Shown here piece by piece: positions 34,513-47,611 of a stretch of DNA of 64,000 nucleotides (the stretch's first letter is position 1; each line of letters opens with the position of its first letter). Below the pieces are notes generated by a model. It did no database searches and was not told the origin of the DNA. It saw nothing but the letters and a program-made list of their open reading frames with translations. Made by a program: the position numbers and the translations under genes. This stretch comes from Dallia pectoralis (lineage: Eukaryota; Chordata; Actinopteri; Esociformes; Umbridae): the NCBI GenBank assembly GCA_029465975.1, contig CM055753.1, forward strand, positions 8,028,821-8,092,820, written 5' to 3'.

Positions 34513-36611
34513 CCATCTTCAACTCTCCCTCATTCCAAACATGTCAAATTAATCAAACCAACACACCCTCATTTGCCGTTTCCCGTTTCTCTAAATGTGG
34601 TAAATAACCCGGTCGCTCTGCTCTCTCTACGACGCAGGGACCCACATTCTCTCAAACAAATATGATCAAAACAAAGCTAATGACGTGTAAATTGTTGATG
34701 GCGTATTCTGTGGCGAGCGGTCGCAGTGTGCTGTCTGTCTTAGTGTAATCATTGACATGGGAAGGAACTTAATGAGAAGGAAATGAATAGGAATATTAAG
34801 AACGGGGAACATTTCGCAGTGCAACTCTGACTCCTCTGTGGATGAGAGCTGTTGGTCTGGTGGCCCTGTGGTGGTGACGTGTATATTAGACATTTTTACA
34901 GAACGACGCCATATTGCTCTACTTACTCCACCTGTACAACGGTCATTCACCAGAGCTTCAAGAGTAGGTGGAGGTGCTGGGATGGAGCATCTGGCCAACA
35001 TGTTAATGATGGAGTGTCCCACATTGGCACTAGTCCCCTTTTACTAGCTTGGTGTACTCGACTCCAGGCCCTATCCACAGAAAATAATAAATGTATTCAA
35101 AAAACAACCATGGATATGCACTAAATATATATATTTATACTATATTTCAGGAGGGAAAAGCTAAATAATGTATTTAATGCTTTTTGAAATTAATTTATTG
35201 AATACATCATTTGCTATTGCATTATATATAATTTGGCACGTTATTTTTCAAAGTTCACAAGTATTTCTCGTACCTTATCAAACGTCCGCCTAGCCTAGCG
35301 CACTAGGCTAGGCCGCAGCTGAAACCCCCTGTCAATCTGTGTAGCGTAGCTGGTTAGCTAGGCTAGTCCACATACAGCTAGAGCCCTGCCAGAGCCTTGC
35401 CAAGCCACCGCATTACCAGCCCTAATCCCACAAGCTGAAGCAGGAGATCTTACATCTGAGAACAATGGCTCTTCCTCCCCGAATCTGACAGGGAGCCTGC
35501 CACAGCAGACATAGATTTAGGGTGCACAGTGTCGGGGGGGTGATGGTGGGTGGAAGGGGTGGGGGGGACATGCGAAGGACTGAACCATAACAAGTAAAGG
35601 GAGGGGAGGGAGAACGGGAGCTACTAACGGACACAAATTGTCTTAGTAAAGGGAGTTGGAGTGAATCAATGAACGACGGAACAACTTCAACGCGGTGTAA
35701 CACGTCCCCATTTTGTGATAAAGTGAGAGAGAGGCTCTTAGTGGAATACAACAGGTCAAGTTAAGTGCTCCAAACCAAACCACTGTTGAGAGCGAATACG
35801 AGGCGTACGACAAAGGAGCTTTCAAAGCGTTGCGCGATTAATTAACAAGATAGTGTGACATTTACAGTAGAAGTAGGCGTTTACCGTATCAGCATAAAAA
35901 ATTAGAGCGAAAGAGGGTAAACGTATATGTATGTCTCAATTCATGGTGATCAACGGTGATGTTAATGCGATGTGGTGCAAAACTTATCATCTGGAAAGGG
36001 GTGGACCTGTGGGTGGTGGGAGGGGCCTGTTCAAACTTGACCCAGAAACGGTTCCATGACCTCAGAAGAGAGAAAATGGCCACCAACAGCCAGGTCACAC
36101 CCACAGATTGTTTGGCAGGGCGAATACAAACCTGAACTGGGCACAAGAAAGGATTGTGCGTGTAAGTGTTTTGGGAAGTGAGATCGTGGGCTTGAGATTG
36201 TGGGCTTGCGTGGCAACGTGATGTTAGGTGAGACATAGATATGTTGAGTTGGTCACAGGTGGTTTTACTTATGAAACGCTAACTTCCTACTTAATTGTGT
36301 TTGTCTAGAACCTTTTGGAGATTTCGATTCGATGTGCCAAAATCAATGTGCAAGTCAGACATACAGTAAAACTGATTGATGCCGATGTGTTTACAAAATA
36401 TTAAAATGAGTTGCAGACGCTATTTTCTGAATATGTAGAATATCAAGCCTGCTCTCCTATTTGACAGAACATGTGGAATCGTCATGTAAGGGGAGAAGTC
36501 CCAGGCCCAGTTTTACTGTGGAACAGAAATCTGGCAGAAGATATATCTGTTTTGATATGAATGTAATGGGTGGGTGTTTGAGGGACCAGAGGTAACCTGT
36601 TTTATTCATGC
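34513..36611. other. Intergenic, no gene seen
   Basis: Unique-looking sequence. It contains GGCTAGC/CTAGGCTAG-rich stretches near 35285-35370 and a G-rich run near 35530-35570. No coding homology is recognised. Confidence 0.5.
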
Positions 36612-36614
36612 AAG

Positions 36615-36653
<39 letters not shown>

Positions 36654-36672
36654 GAACAAACACACACACCTA

Positions 36673-36712
<40 letters not shown>

Positions 36713-36820
36713 AACACACTCTACACACACAAACACACACTGCCACACACACATACGAACACACGCACACATAGAAACACACACACACACACACAGACAA
36801 ACACACACACACTCCATACA
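36612..36820. repeat. (CA)n microsatellite with ACACATACAAAC variants
   Basis: CA repeats interrupted by TACGAACAAAC, TACAAACACAC and TAGAAACACAC modules. Confidence 0.93.
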
Positions 36821-38283
36821 ATCTCGGCAGCGTGTGCAACAGATGGATTTTCCCCTCCAGGAGCTGACTGAACAAAAAGAACATTCAATATGTAATTACC
36901 TTCGTTCCCTCCACACACAGCAGCCATTCACGCCGTCGTAGAGAATTCAATACGCACCCATGACACTTCCTAGTAAATGCCATGGAAATAAATGTTTGTT
37001 TTGCTTCTGAGTGTGTCTTGGGGAGGAGGAGGGGGTAACGGAGAACGGAGGAAACAAACCACAATTGTTTTGCATGAGACGCGTCAACCGTCAAATGCTA
37101 GCTGAGCACCGGACTGTCTGGCTGGCACGTGGTGATGCGACGTCTCCGGTAAAGTGCCGCCGCGGCCGAGAAGACGGAGTTTGTTTAATGCCAAACTTTT
37201 TTCCCCGCAGACGTTTCAATGCGGCACTTTTTAATGGTTGCGTGAGAGCGGAGGCTCGACCCAATATTTTGTATTCGTATTAACCGAGTCGGTGCAATTT
37301 ATTGTCGTCTGAGGCGATGGAGGTGGTTGCGAGAGAGAGGGACTCTGGTCGGAGCTGATAAGCCTCTACTCACAAGCAAACCCGCTGGAGGGACCAGATT
37401 TTCCAGGAAGACAATGTCCACTAGGTCAGACACACACATAGGCAAGTATTAGCACACACACACACACGCACACACACACACACATTTTTCAGACACACCA
37501 AACGGAGGCGTTGAATAGCACTACACAAATATACATCCAGTACATTAACAAACACACGGGTCTTTACCTAACTGAGGAACGCGCTGTGTCCAAACACACA
37601 AACACACACCCCGTGCGCTGAGGTGGCCTTTTACGAGTGACTAATGGCAATTATTCTACGTGGCACGTGGACAACATACCAACCAAAGTGAAAAGAAGAC
37701 AACCGAGGGGAATAAGGGAGATGAGGCGCTCCTCTCGTCTAGTTTCCGCATGTTTGTGTTTGTGTGTCTGGGAGACGGGGTGGAGGAGAACAGCAGTGTG
37801 ACGATAAGGGGAGAAAAACGACGCCGGTATGCCGGGCTCCGCAGAAGAGACGTGCGTCTATAAAGGAAAAGAAGCACCTCTCTGTGGGGAAATGACAGCC
37901 AATCCATCAGGGGTGGAAACTCAGCCTCTGTCTCTGGTTCCAAGGAGAGAGCGGCCCCTAAGTTTTATAAATAGTTGCGCATTTTTTAAGGAAATTGGAA
38001 GTTGTCAGACACGAGCCACCCGCTTTGCCTATTTTTTTTGTAGGACCTTTCCGTGGCTCGACGGAACGTGATTGAAACATCACAGAATATGAAGTAGCAG
38101 GGGGTTGAGAGGTTAACCTGTAAGGTGCTGAATTTCCTCCTATAGCGGGAAGATGAGTGTATTCACGGCCCATATGCCGCCATGTCAAGGACCAAATGCC
38201 ACTGGAGCAAAATGGAAGAAACTGCTTTGCAGTATCTCTCCTTTCAGAACATTTTTTTAAGTGAAGGATTAAGGTCTGTCAGA
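36821..38283. other. Intergenic, no gene seen
   Basis: Unique-looking sequence with a short (CA)n tract at about 37444-37488. No exon is recognised. Confidence 0.5.
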
Positions 38284-38690
38284 GTGTGTGTGTGTGGGTG
38301 TTCGGGTGCGTGTGAGTGTGTGAGTGTGGGTAGGAGGGTCTTGTCTGCACACATGCATGTGAGTCGCTATGCTACGCGTGTGTGTGTGTGTGTGTGTGTG
38401 CGGGTGTGTGTGTGTGTGTGTGGATGCGGGTGTGTATTTGTGTGTGTGTGTGTTTGTGTGTGTGTTTGTGTGTGTGTGTGTGTTTGTGTGTGTGTTTGTG
38501 TGAGTGCGGGTGTGGGTGTGTGTTTGTGTGAGTGCGGGTGTGGGTGTGTGTTTGTGTGTGCGCGTGTGGGTGTGTGTTTGTGTGTGCGGGTGTGGGTGTG
38601 TGTTTGTGTGTGCGTGCGGGTGTGGGTGTGTGTTTGTGTGTGCGGGTGTGGGTGTGTGTTTGTGTGTGCGGGTGTGGGTGTGTGTCCGAA
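38284..38690. repeat. (TG)n with a GTGTGTTTGTGTGTGCGGGT higher-order repeat
   Basis: TG tract grading at 38500-38690 into a roughly 24-28 bp repeat (TGCGGGTGTGGGTGTGTGTT). This is a microsatellite evolving into a minisatellite. Confidence 0.93.
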
Positions 38691-39370
38691 TTACAGCTAC
38701 ATTCAATGATTCATCATCCTATATGCACATACCCGGGATACTTTCAGGGTCTCCAAATTCCGTCTTGCCTGCAGGTAACTGAGAACCAACGGCTAATGAA
38801 GGTTAATTCTGTTAGAGCTCCCAATGTTGAACTTCCAAAAGGCAGTGCACTGCATGTCTAATTCAGGTTGGTGTTGGCCAGAGCGCCTGATTAACTTAAT
38901 TCCCTGCTCATTCAAAGTGTGCTGGGGTACACTTTATAAGGGGAAGCCTGCATGCAGTCAGAACAGGAGAGGAGAAAAGAATAGAGAACAGAGGAGTGGG
39001 GAGAATCGAGGAGTAGCGAAGAAAGGCAAGTGACAGCAGAAGACAGGACAGTAGAGGACAGTTTATTTTGTTAAGCTTTTTTGCGATGAGTGCGTCTGCC
39101 CGGATTTCAGCGCCGCGCCACTGTCTCCCTATGGTACCCCTGAGAATGGGAGGGGTGCTGAACACGAGGATAAAGGGACTCCCAGACAGGTGAGAAGGCG
39201 GTCTGGGAATACTGACTGTGCCGTTTGTGGGTTTGTTTCAGCAAGAGAAGGAGATGCAGGGTGATCCTGTTAACGATAGATTACATTAACTTTGTGCGGC
39301 GGAATTTAGGCATGTTCAAATGACAAGAAAATCAATATAAAACATGACATAAGCTAGACCAGCTGTACGA
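38691..39370. other. Intergenic, no gene seen
   Basis: Unique-looking sequence, purine-rich around 38960-39060. No gene is recognised. Confidence 0.5.
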
Positions 39371-40281
39371 CCAGGTGGACAGAAACAGGGGTGACCAGGT
39401 AGACAGGGACAACCAGGTGGACAGAAACAGGGGTGACCAGGTAGACAGGGACAACCAGGTGGAAAGAAACAGGGGTGACCAGGTAGACAGGGACAAACAG
39501 GTGGACAGAAACAGGTGTGACCAGGTAGACAGGGACAAACAGGTGGACAGAAACAGGGGTGACCAGGTAGACAGGGACAACCAGGTGGAAAGAAACAGGG
39601 GTGACCAGGTAGACAGGGACAAACAGGTGGACAGAAACAGGGGTGACCAGGTAGACAGGGACAACCAGGTGGACAGAAACAGGGGTGACCAGGTAGACAG
39701 GGACAACCAGGTGGACAGAAACAGGGGTGACCAGGTAGACAGGGACAACCAGGTGGAAAGAAACAGGGGTGACCAGGTAGACAGGGACAACCAGGTGGAA
39801 AGAAACAGGGGTGACCAGGTAGACAGGGACAAACAGGTGGACAGAAACAGGGGTGACCAGGTAGACAGGGACAACCAGGTGGAAAGAAACAGGGGTGACC
39901 AGGTAGACAGGGACAAACAGGTGGACAGAAACAGGGGTGACCAGGTAGACAGGGACAACCAGGTGGACAGAAACAGGGGTGACCAGGTAGACAGGGACAA
40001 CCGGGTGGACAGAAACAGGGGTGACCAGGTAGACAGGGACAACCAGGTGGACAGAAACAGGGATGACCAGGTAGACAGGGACAACCAGGTGGAAAGAAAC
40101 AGGGGTGACCAGGTAGACAGGGACAACCAGGTGGAAAGAAACAGGGGTGACCAGGTAGACAGGGACAACCAGGTGGACAGAAACAGGGGTGACCAGGTAG
40201 ACAGGGACAACCAGGTGGACAGAAACAGGGGTGACCAGGTAGACAGGGACAACCAGGTGGACAGAAACAGGGGTGACCAGG
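39371..40281. repeat. 42-bp minisatellite (about 22 units)
   Basis: Units CCAGGTGGACAGAAACAGGG, GTGACCAGGTAGACAGGGAC, AA, itself a dimer of two related halves (CCAGGTGGACAGAAACA and CCAGGTAGACAGGGACA). Point variants (GGAAAG/GGACAG, AAACAGG/AACCAGG) recur in a mosaic pattern. The period is a multiple of three, which produces long artefactual open frames on both strands. Confidence 0.97.
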
Positions 40282-41940
40282 CTGGCTTTGGACATAGTCG
40301 GTTACTTCGGCCGACGTTGCTGGACTTGGTCAGGCCATGTAGTCTGACGTCGTGGACTTCAACATGAAACAAGAGTGATTAGTTGATGACAATACTTCGA
40401 TTCTACCTGGGACACTGTTTTCTGTCCGGCCACATTTCTGAGTAGTGAAGTTAGGACTGACAGTAAGGTAAGCCTAAATCTAAAGTTAGAGGAAGCATTC
40501 CGTAGATCCATAACAATACCTCAGCATAGAATTCCGACTGACTCCACCAGCACATGAACAAGCATTGTGTGAAAACTAGCCATTTTTGTCAGGAGGACAC
40601 GCCTCCCAGCACCTAGCAGGAACTCATGACTGAGACATGGGTGGGGGTCTAGAAACATAACAGCTCAATCTGAGCCGGGGTGTAGTAGATAGTAGGGGGA
40701 GAAGTGGAAAGAAAGGCAGGTATGGCCAGAGAGCTGAGATTTAATATGCTCTGTTTTCTCCCTCCCCTTCTTCAGCGGAACCGGAATACACAGGAGTGGA
40801 ACCTACTGCTGCGAGAACGTCCTTCACGGAACAAAACCAGTAGAGCACGAATATTCAGTGTCTCACAATCATAATAGCAACATTCTTTATTTGTACTTTT
40901 GTTAATATTCAAATTTTTTTCATTGCCAATGGTTACATTGATATGTTTGAGTATTGAAGGAATATTCTTAATAAAAAAATACAGCAATAAACCAGCTAGG
41001 AAACCGGGAAGCTCTGAGTATTCAATTTCTTCTTCTGATAAATGACTATTACCTTACAGTATCGGAACATGGGCCCTATATTTCACACAACTAAGGCGCG
41101 TTAATACACGCGTTTATAAGCCAAGCGTTATTTACACACGTGCCAATATCCGTCTGAGAAAGTGGAGTATCGACCAATCACAGCCCGGGTTACCTCTGTC
41201 CACTGCAATGGTTAAGTGTCTGACTGGAAGTCACGCTATGAATGTAAACGCCATTGAATCAGACGCGAGACCCAAATCGCCATTATCATTATGCAAGTTC
41301 CACTTCTTAATGTACGATAATTGCAACGGCCACATTGACAACACGCCGAACTGAGCCCGACGTGCATCGATTTCATTGGAAGTTCAGATTCGCTCCTGCC
41401 CAAGGTGAGAATAACCTCTATTACTTGAAATGACAATTACTTTGGCTCAGTCTGCAGTGAGGAGAGGAACATTAAGATAACGTGTTGATAACATCGCTTG
41501 TCGCCTCTCAGCGAGTCCCTGTGTTGGTAATCAAATTCACCCGCATTTCGTTGCGAAAAAGGCAAAGAGAATCACGGCGAGGAAAGATAAATGGCCCACA
41601 TCATGTTGTCACATGATTTACACAGTATGAATGGATAAATATTTCAATTTAAATGCAAAACGTTGAGGTGGAAGTTGGGGGCTGTAGATCACTGGCTCCA
41701 GTTCAGTTACATGCTACTGGAGGATTCATAAATAACTGCTCACTGTAATTATTCCCTCTCAAATGTGGTTTTAAACCTTCTGTGGCACGAGGCGTCTTTA
41801 TAGTAATGTTTTTATTACCTAAACCCTCTGTTATTCTTGTTCTTAATGTAATTGGTTCTGTCCTCTGGCTCATCAAGCTGACGGATATCTGCGGCGGGAC
41901 ACTTTCTCTAGATTCTAGCAGGAAAGCGTACTGCTCTACT

Positions 41941-41977
<37 letters not shown>

Positions 41978-44177
41978 GTGTCTATTTTCTTCCTGTGTTT
42001 TCTGCCTTTTTCCCGACTCCTAAATCACCCCCACCACCAGTCTTACAGCTCATCTTCGAACCTGGTTTATCAACATCAACAACCGCTAGCCTCCACCATT
42101 TCTGCTTTCTGATGGGCCGAATGGGTTCATCTATCTATGTGATGTTTATACAGTTAGAATTTTCCAAGAGGGAGAGATTGAGAGAGATGTAGCCTGCAGT
42201 GTGCTGAGTTTGTGAGAATCGTCCTAGTCCTTTATCATAGCTTGACTGACTTATGGGGTAGCGCGGAACGCCTCGCATCATTGGGTCACGGTTAGGGTTC
42301 AGAAAGACGTATGCTTTACGGCCGCTCTCTGTCAACATTAATACAGGTTCAGAAATGACATGCTTGCCCTTTCTAGAGCCAAACGCTGACATTAGCCAAA
42401 GAACGCTCCGGTTATATGGCTCTGGCCTTTGTATTTGCTTCGTCAGACATGCATATATCCCTGTGATTCAATTGAAATAAAGCTTTAAGAATGTCAACTA
42501 TTGATCTGATTACGGGCAAATGTTGTGCTTAAATATTGTTTTTCCCTTGGTCTTCCCTTCATTCTTTCTTTTTTTTCTTGGATGTGTGTAAAACTACCGC
42601 TCACTTTTGTAAACCTGTTTGCCTCCAGAATTGTTACATTTTCGGAGTAGGGTTGGTCCCTTTTATGTGTAGACTTAAGACAAGGTCCAACACCCTGAGT
42701 TATGTGTTACACGGTTCCCTAAATATTTATTTAAGTAAACCATATTCAATGAAACATCTCATCAAGGGAAAAAGTGGATTCAGAACTGTTACGTTCCACG
42801 CAATCGTCTGGGTGTGTGTAGGGTGTGTGTTTAGTGGGGAGCACTTTGATTGTTTTGTTGTTAGCACAGCTGGGGCTTGTTAGCTGATCACCGGGGCTAT
42901 TTATTATGTAGTTTGGGTTTTCACACTGCTTAGAATTGTTTGATTGTTCTATGTCACGAGATCTTTCGGTAAGTGGTACTTATATTTAGATCGCTGTTTG
43001 ACGTTTGTAGTAAGTCGCCTTTTTATGCAGATCTTTATTTTCATTCAGTGTCTGTTTTCCGTTCGTGTTTAGAGTGTTTGGTTTCATTGGTCATCGTTAG
43101 GTACGAGCGGGTGAACCCCTTGGTTTATGTAGCAGGTGGTAGAGTTTGGTAGTTCAGAGGGTGGTAGGCAGGGAAGAAGCAGGGGTTAGGGGAGTGGGGC
43201 TATTTTCTTTTAATTTCTTTGATTTGCCCACGCTCGTTCGACCCTTCTCTCCCCCCGTGTTAGTGTTCCAAGTTAAGTTTTCATATTGGTATTATTAGTA
43301 TATGTTATTATTATTATTATTATTTATTAAATATTTAAAACGGAAACCGTCATTGTGTTTGTCCCATTTGTTCTGGCACACACTTATGCGCATTGGGTCA
43401 GGCTGTTGTGTCTTCTCACGTCCAACGAGCCCTCATCACCATCTCGGAGGTGGGAGCGTAACAAGAACTTTAAACTTGAACACACACTCCCCAGTCAAGA
43501 CCAACAAAGGCTTTAGCCTGCTGCAGGCCTGGGTTTCTAGGTGAAACAACAACAGCTCGGTCGTGTATCTCTTCTCAAGTATGGCTCTTCATCGAGCCTA
43601 GACGGGGCCTGGCCAACAAGACGCTCCGTCCTTCAGGGAAACATGGTTACAGGCATCATCCAAAGCCTCTTTGAGTCAGACATTTGTTTGGACACATCTA
43701 ACCAGGCCCCAAGCCATCCTTGGGGATACTGAACCAGGTGACCCATGGCAGCCTATTGGAGTGGAACTGACTTGCACTAATGTATGCAGTCCCCTAGAGC
43801 AACTTGGGCTACCTATTGGCCCTCTCCTGTCCCAGCCGACAGCACACTATGTGCTAGGCTGGAGGCCAAGACATTGAAGCAATAAACACTCACATGGGTG
43901 AGGTGCTGCCCAGCTCACTGAGGCACAAATACCCCTTCACACAGTGCCCTTTATATCGCCCCATCCCGGGGGAAGTGAATGAGCTACCTGTTGCAACACC
44001 CCTGTTGACACATATGAAAGGGGTAGCGCCCACAGTCAAACGGAATAACTGCTGTTAGACAGCCCTACCTTGACTAGGTGTGGCAAAGCAGACAAAGGGT
44101 CGGTTGCATGCATGTGTATGATGTACTCATGTACACGGCATGTACCGTCCAAAAAGGCTGTTCGTTTTAACCGGAAT
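40282..44177. other. Intergenic, no certain gene
   Basis: Contains a TG tract at 41945-41982 and a (TTA)n run at about 43305-43325. Around 42880-43470 a GT-rich stretch ending in the TTA run and AACGG resembles the end of an old retroelement, not identified. No exon with homology is seen. Confidence 0.45.
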
Positions 44178-44865
44178 GGTATGCATGGTATTCATGGTAT
44201 GCATGGTATTCACAGTATGCCTGTTATTCATGGTATGCATGGTATTCATGCTATTCACAGTATGCCTGTTATTCATGGTATGCATGGTATTCATGGTATG
44301 CACGGTATTCACAGTATGCCTCTTATTCATGGTATGCATGGTATGCCTCTTATTCAGGGTATTCATGGTATTCATGGTATGCCTCTTATTCATGGTATTC
44401 ATGGTGTGCATGGTATTCATGGTATTCATGGTATGCATAGTATGCCTCTTATTCATGGTATGCACGGTATTCACAGTATGCCTCTTATTCATGGTATGCA
44501 TGGTATGCCTCTTATTCAGGGTATTCATGGTATGCCTCTTATTCATGGTATTCATGGTATGCATGGTATTCATGGTATTCATGGTATGCATAGTATGCCT
44601 CTTATTCATGGTATGCACGGTATTCACAGTATGCCTCTTATTCATGGTATTCATGGTATGCCTCTTATTCATGGTATTCATGGTATGCATGGTATTCATG
44701 GTATGCATGGTATTCATGGTATGCATAGTATGCCTCTTATTCATGGTATGCACGGTATTCACAGTATGCCTCTTATTCATGGTATTCATGGTATGCCTCT
44801 TATTCATGGTATGCATGGTATGCCTCTTATTCATGGTATTTATGGTATGCATGGTATGCAATATC
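44178..44865. repeat. Compound minisatellite of GGTATGCAT / GGTATTCAT nonamers
   Basis: Nonamer modules (GGTATGCAT, GGTATTCAT, GGTATTCAC, AGTATGCCT, CTTATTCAT) are arranged in recurring longer blocks of about 80-150 bp. All modules are 9 bp, so the array keeps frames open on both strands. It is not coding by any other sign. Confidence 0.93.
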
Positions 44866-47439
44866 ACCATCTCAAGTCGTTTGAAGCATCCCTTTTGTGC
44901 CGACTCCGTGATCACACAGTTCACTGAACTCATGTGCACACTGGCACACTGGCACACACACTTCAGCCTTGTCAAATACATATTCAGTGTTGCTGCAACT
45001 GTTTCTGTTTGCTGTTACCTCTACCCATTAATGAGTGCATAAGTATTTATTCCCTTTTACTCTGTACATCATATTTGTTGTATACTTTTATCTGCATTTC
45101 TTTCAAAGGCCTCTAAGAAAGCATTTCACTGTTACACTTTTTCTTCTGTGGTTAGCAAAGCCTAAAGCAAATCGCTGTTATTTTACATAAAAGGTTTTGT
45201 CTTTATAATAATGTATCAAGCTGTTACAGCTGTGTCAATAGCACTGACTTTTTCAAACTAAGCTCAAATTCTGCACTCACAAAATACATGTTTTTACGAG
45301 GTTATTGATTGGTGCACTGAATTATCTTGGTTATAATCACTATTTCTGAGGATTTCCATTTTCTACTTTTCTACAAGAAACCCATGATTACCTAAATTAA
45401 GTTGAGCAGAGAGATAAACTACACAAAAAATGCCAAAATTACTCTGATGGTAACGTTGGCCGCCGGTGGGACAGAAAAGCACGCAGTCAGCCGGACAGAA
45501 AAGCACACAGTCAGCCGGTAGAAGAGAATCCGTTTGATTCTGGGTATGTCAGTATTATCACACAGCAGTAAACTTGAGGTGAATCATTTTCACTTATATC
45601 TCAGTCAGCACGGTCACATTTGATGTATGAGTAAAAATAAACTGAGAGGTGACAGTGGTGATGTCAGGGATGATTCGGATGATGCTGATGGTTATGGCGA
45701 TATCCCAGAAAAGGCTTGGATGACAGGTGGTAGATAACAAGAAACAAGTGGGCTTTTGAGACACAATATACAGTAACATTTGTCATTGGAAGGCAAGGAC
45801 AGTTGTAATCATCCGTTTGTTCGCCTCCCCCATCAGTCTTGTCCTCGATGTATGTTTGGATTAACCTGGGCTCATTTATTTTAATAATCTCCTGTTTGCT
45901 AAACTGTCAAAGTCAAACGAGGACAATAGAACCGAACTACATTTATTCGCCTGCGTTTGCTATTCAGGTGACAACTCTGTTTTCAAGGGAGAATATGGCT
46001 CAGGTTAAAATATGTCATATTTGACGTAAAGGGTGTTAAATGATAAGGGAATTTTAAATCAATGTACCACCACTATTACAGTGTGTGAGGTTGTGATAAA
46101 TTGTGTTAAAAATTAATAACCAATGTTGTCGCCTTATTTGCTATGAGACAGCCAGCTGCAGGCAGACAATGTTAAAATTAATATTCAAAATGAGTCACTC
46201 AAGATGCATAATAACATTATCTTTTTTAGACCTGGGCTACATTCTAAATGTCATAATGTTTTCATCTGATTGTCAAACACAATTCCGTAGGCTACCAGCC
46301 TATGTTTCTTCAGCCCAAATGAATTCCCATAAACAAACATAAACAGTGCACTCATACAGGAATATAGAATGCAAGCAACATACTTTTTCACCAGACACCA
46401 AAACTGAACAGGGACTCACTGATTATCTTTGGGAATTGCTCAAATGCTGGCTAGTTCAGGAAATGCAGCACAATGTGGAGTTCTGCAGTTCTTCCTCTCC
46501 TATTGACCATGGCCACAGAGCTCTTGTGCAAAAGTCCGGCAGAACATCTCATCCATCACACAGACAGTAGTGTTTCTCAAACCACTCACATTTAACACAA
46601 TTCTGAGGTATTTTTCATGTCAGATCAACAGGATGATAAAAAAGTATCCTGATTCATCAATTAGAGAAATCTCAAAGTACAATCATTAAAAAATGAAAAA
46701 ATGAAACATGGAAGAACAGAAAAAGCATGGTTATAACCGAAGAGCCTCCCTATATATGTATTTAGGCCTGTTTAAAACGAGCCCAGAGTCTGTGCTGACT
46801 TTAGGTGGTTCAGGGGGGCATTCCAGAGGCTAAGTTCAGTCAAGCTAAAAGCACAATCCCTTGGATTGGGTTTGGGGACTGGGGTTATCACTTGAACTGT
46901 GGTGGGGTTATGGAGGAATAGCAGTTTTTTTAGATTTAAAGTGGCACCGCCGTGAATTCACTGGCAGGTCAATAGGAGGATTTGGAATTTTATCCGGAAT
47001 GAAATGGGAAGCGAGTGCAGAGGTGGCAGGATGATGTGATATGGTTTTAAGGGGTTGTCAATAACTCTACCAAGGGATTGGTTGTAGAACTCTATAGCTT
47101 CATCCACATCCACTGAGGAAAAGGTAAAAGAAACAGGTTCCATAAGTCACCTGAGAAGTTGGCCGGGGCCTATGTTTTCCCAGTTTTGTGAATGCATGAA
47201 ACGCAATTTAGTAGACTTCTACATTGCATTCTGATCTACTCAATGTCTCAGTCATTAAATAGTCCGAGAGCCCCCCTTTGGGAATTTAACCAACAACCCT
47301 GGAGAGCTGCAAATACTCAAGGTTAAAATTTCAATAGGAATATAATGTCTATAAGTATAATAAAGCCAACATTATGTGTTTATGTAGGTTCTTTATGTGC
47401 CTTTAAATGCGGTTAAAACGATTTGTGTGTTAGTTCTTC
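44866..47439. other. Intergenic upstream of PHF14
   Basis: No gene is recognised. Near 45030-45140 the string ATTTCTTTCAAAGGCCTCTAA then GAAAGCATTTCACTGTTAC resembles the 3' tail of a common fish retroelement (AAGCATTTCACTGTTAC). The rest is AT-rich unique-looking sequence. Confidence 0.45.
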
Positions 47440-47611
47440 GTATGTCTGTTTGATTCTACGTCATCCGGAAACACGTTGGGCGGTTACCATGGCCACAACA
47501 TCACCTTGAGCTGAACGTCACCGCATTTTGTGGTCGACGTGACACGCAGAAAATGTTTTGAGGAGGCGTTCTTTGTGGCATTGTTCATTCAAGTAATACA
47601 AGAAAAAAATA
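47440..47611 (+). promoter_or_regulatory. PHF14 promoter and 5' UTR exon
   Basis: A CpG-containing stretch with an ETS-like CCGGAA (47465-47470) precedes a leader exon whose last base is the A of the start codon, before a GTGAGT donor at 47613. The transcription start is not determinable here. Confidence 0.5.

Noticed and set aside
36602..36871. CA/TG repeat open frames (HTHTHT / VCVCVC)
   Set aside because: Microsatellite translation, not genes. Likewise at 18250-18567, 24296-24741, 24939-25282, 30891-31243, 33701-34050, 34324-34607 and 38182-38861.
39332..40372. Open frames above 310 codons on both strands
   Set aside because: Product of the 42-bp array, whose period is a multiple of three. 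Both strands are open, which is not a coding signature.
44070..45042. Open frames of 284-300 codons on both strands (GIHGMHG / MNTMHTMN repeats)
   Set aside because: Nonamer array with no stop in the unit; no sign of a real gene.
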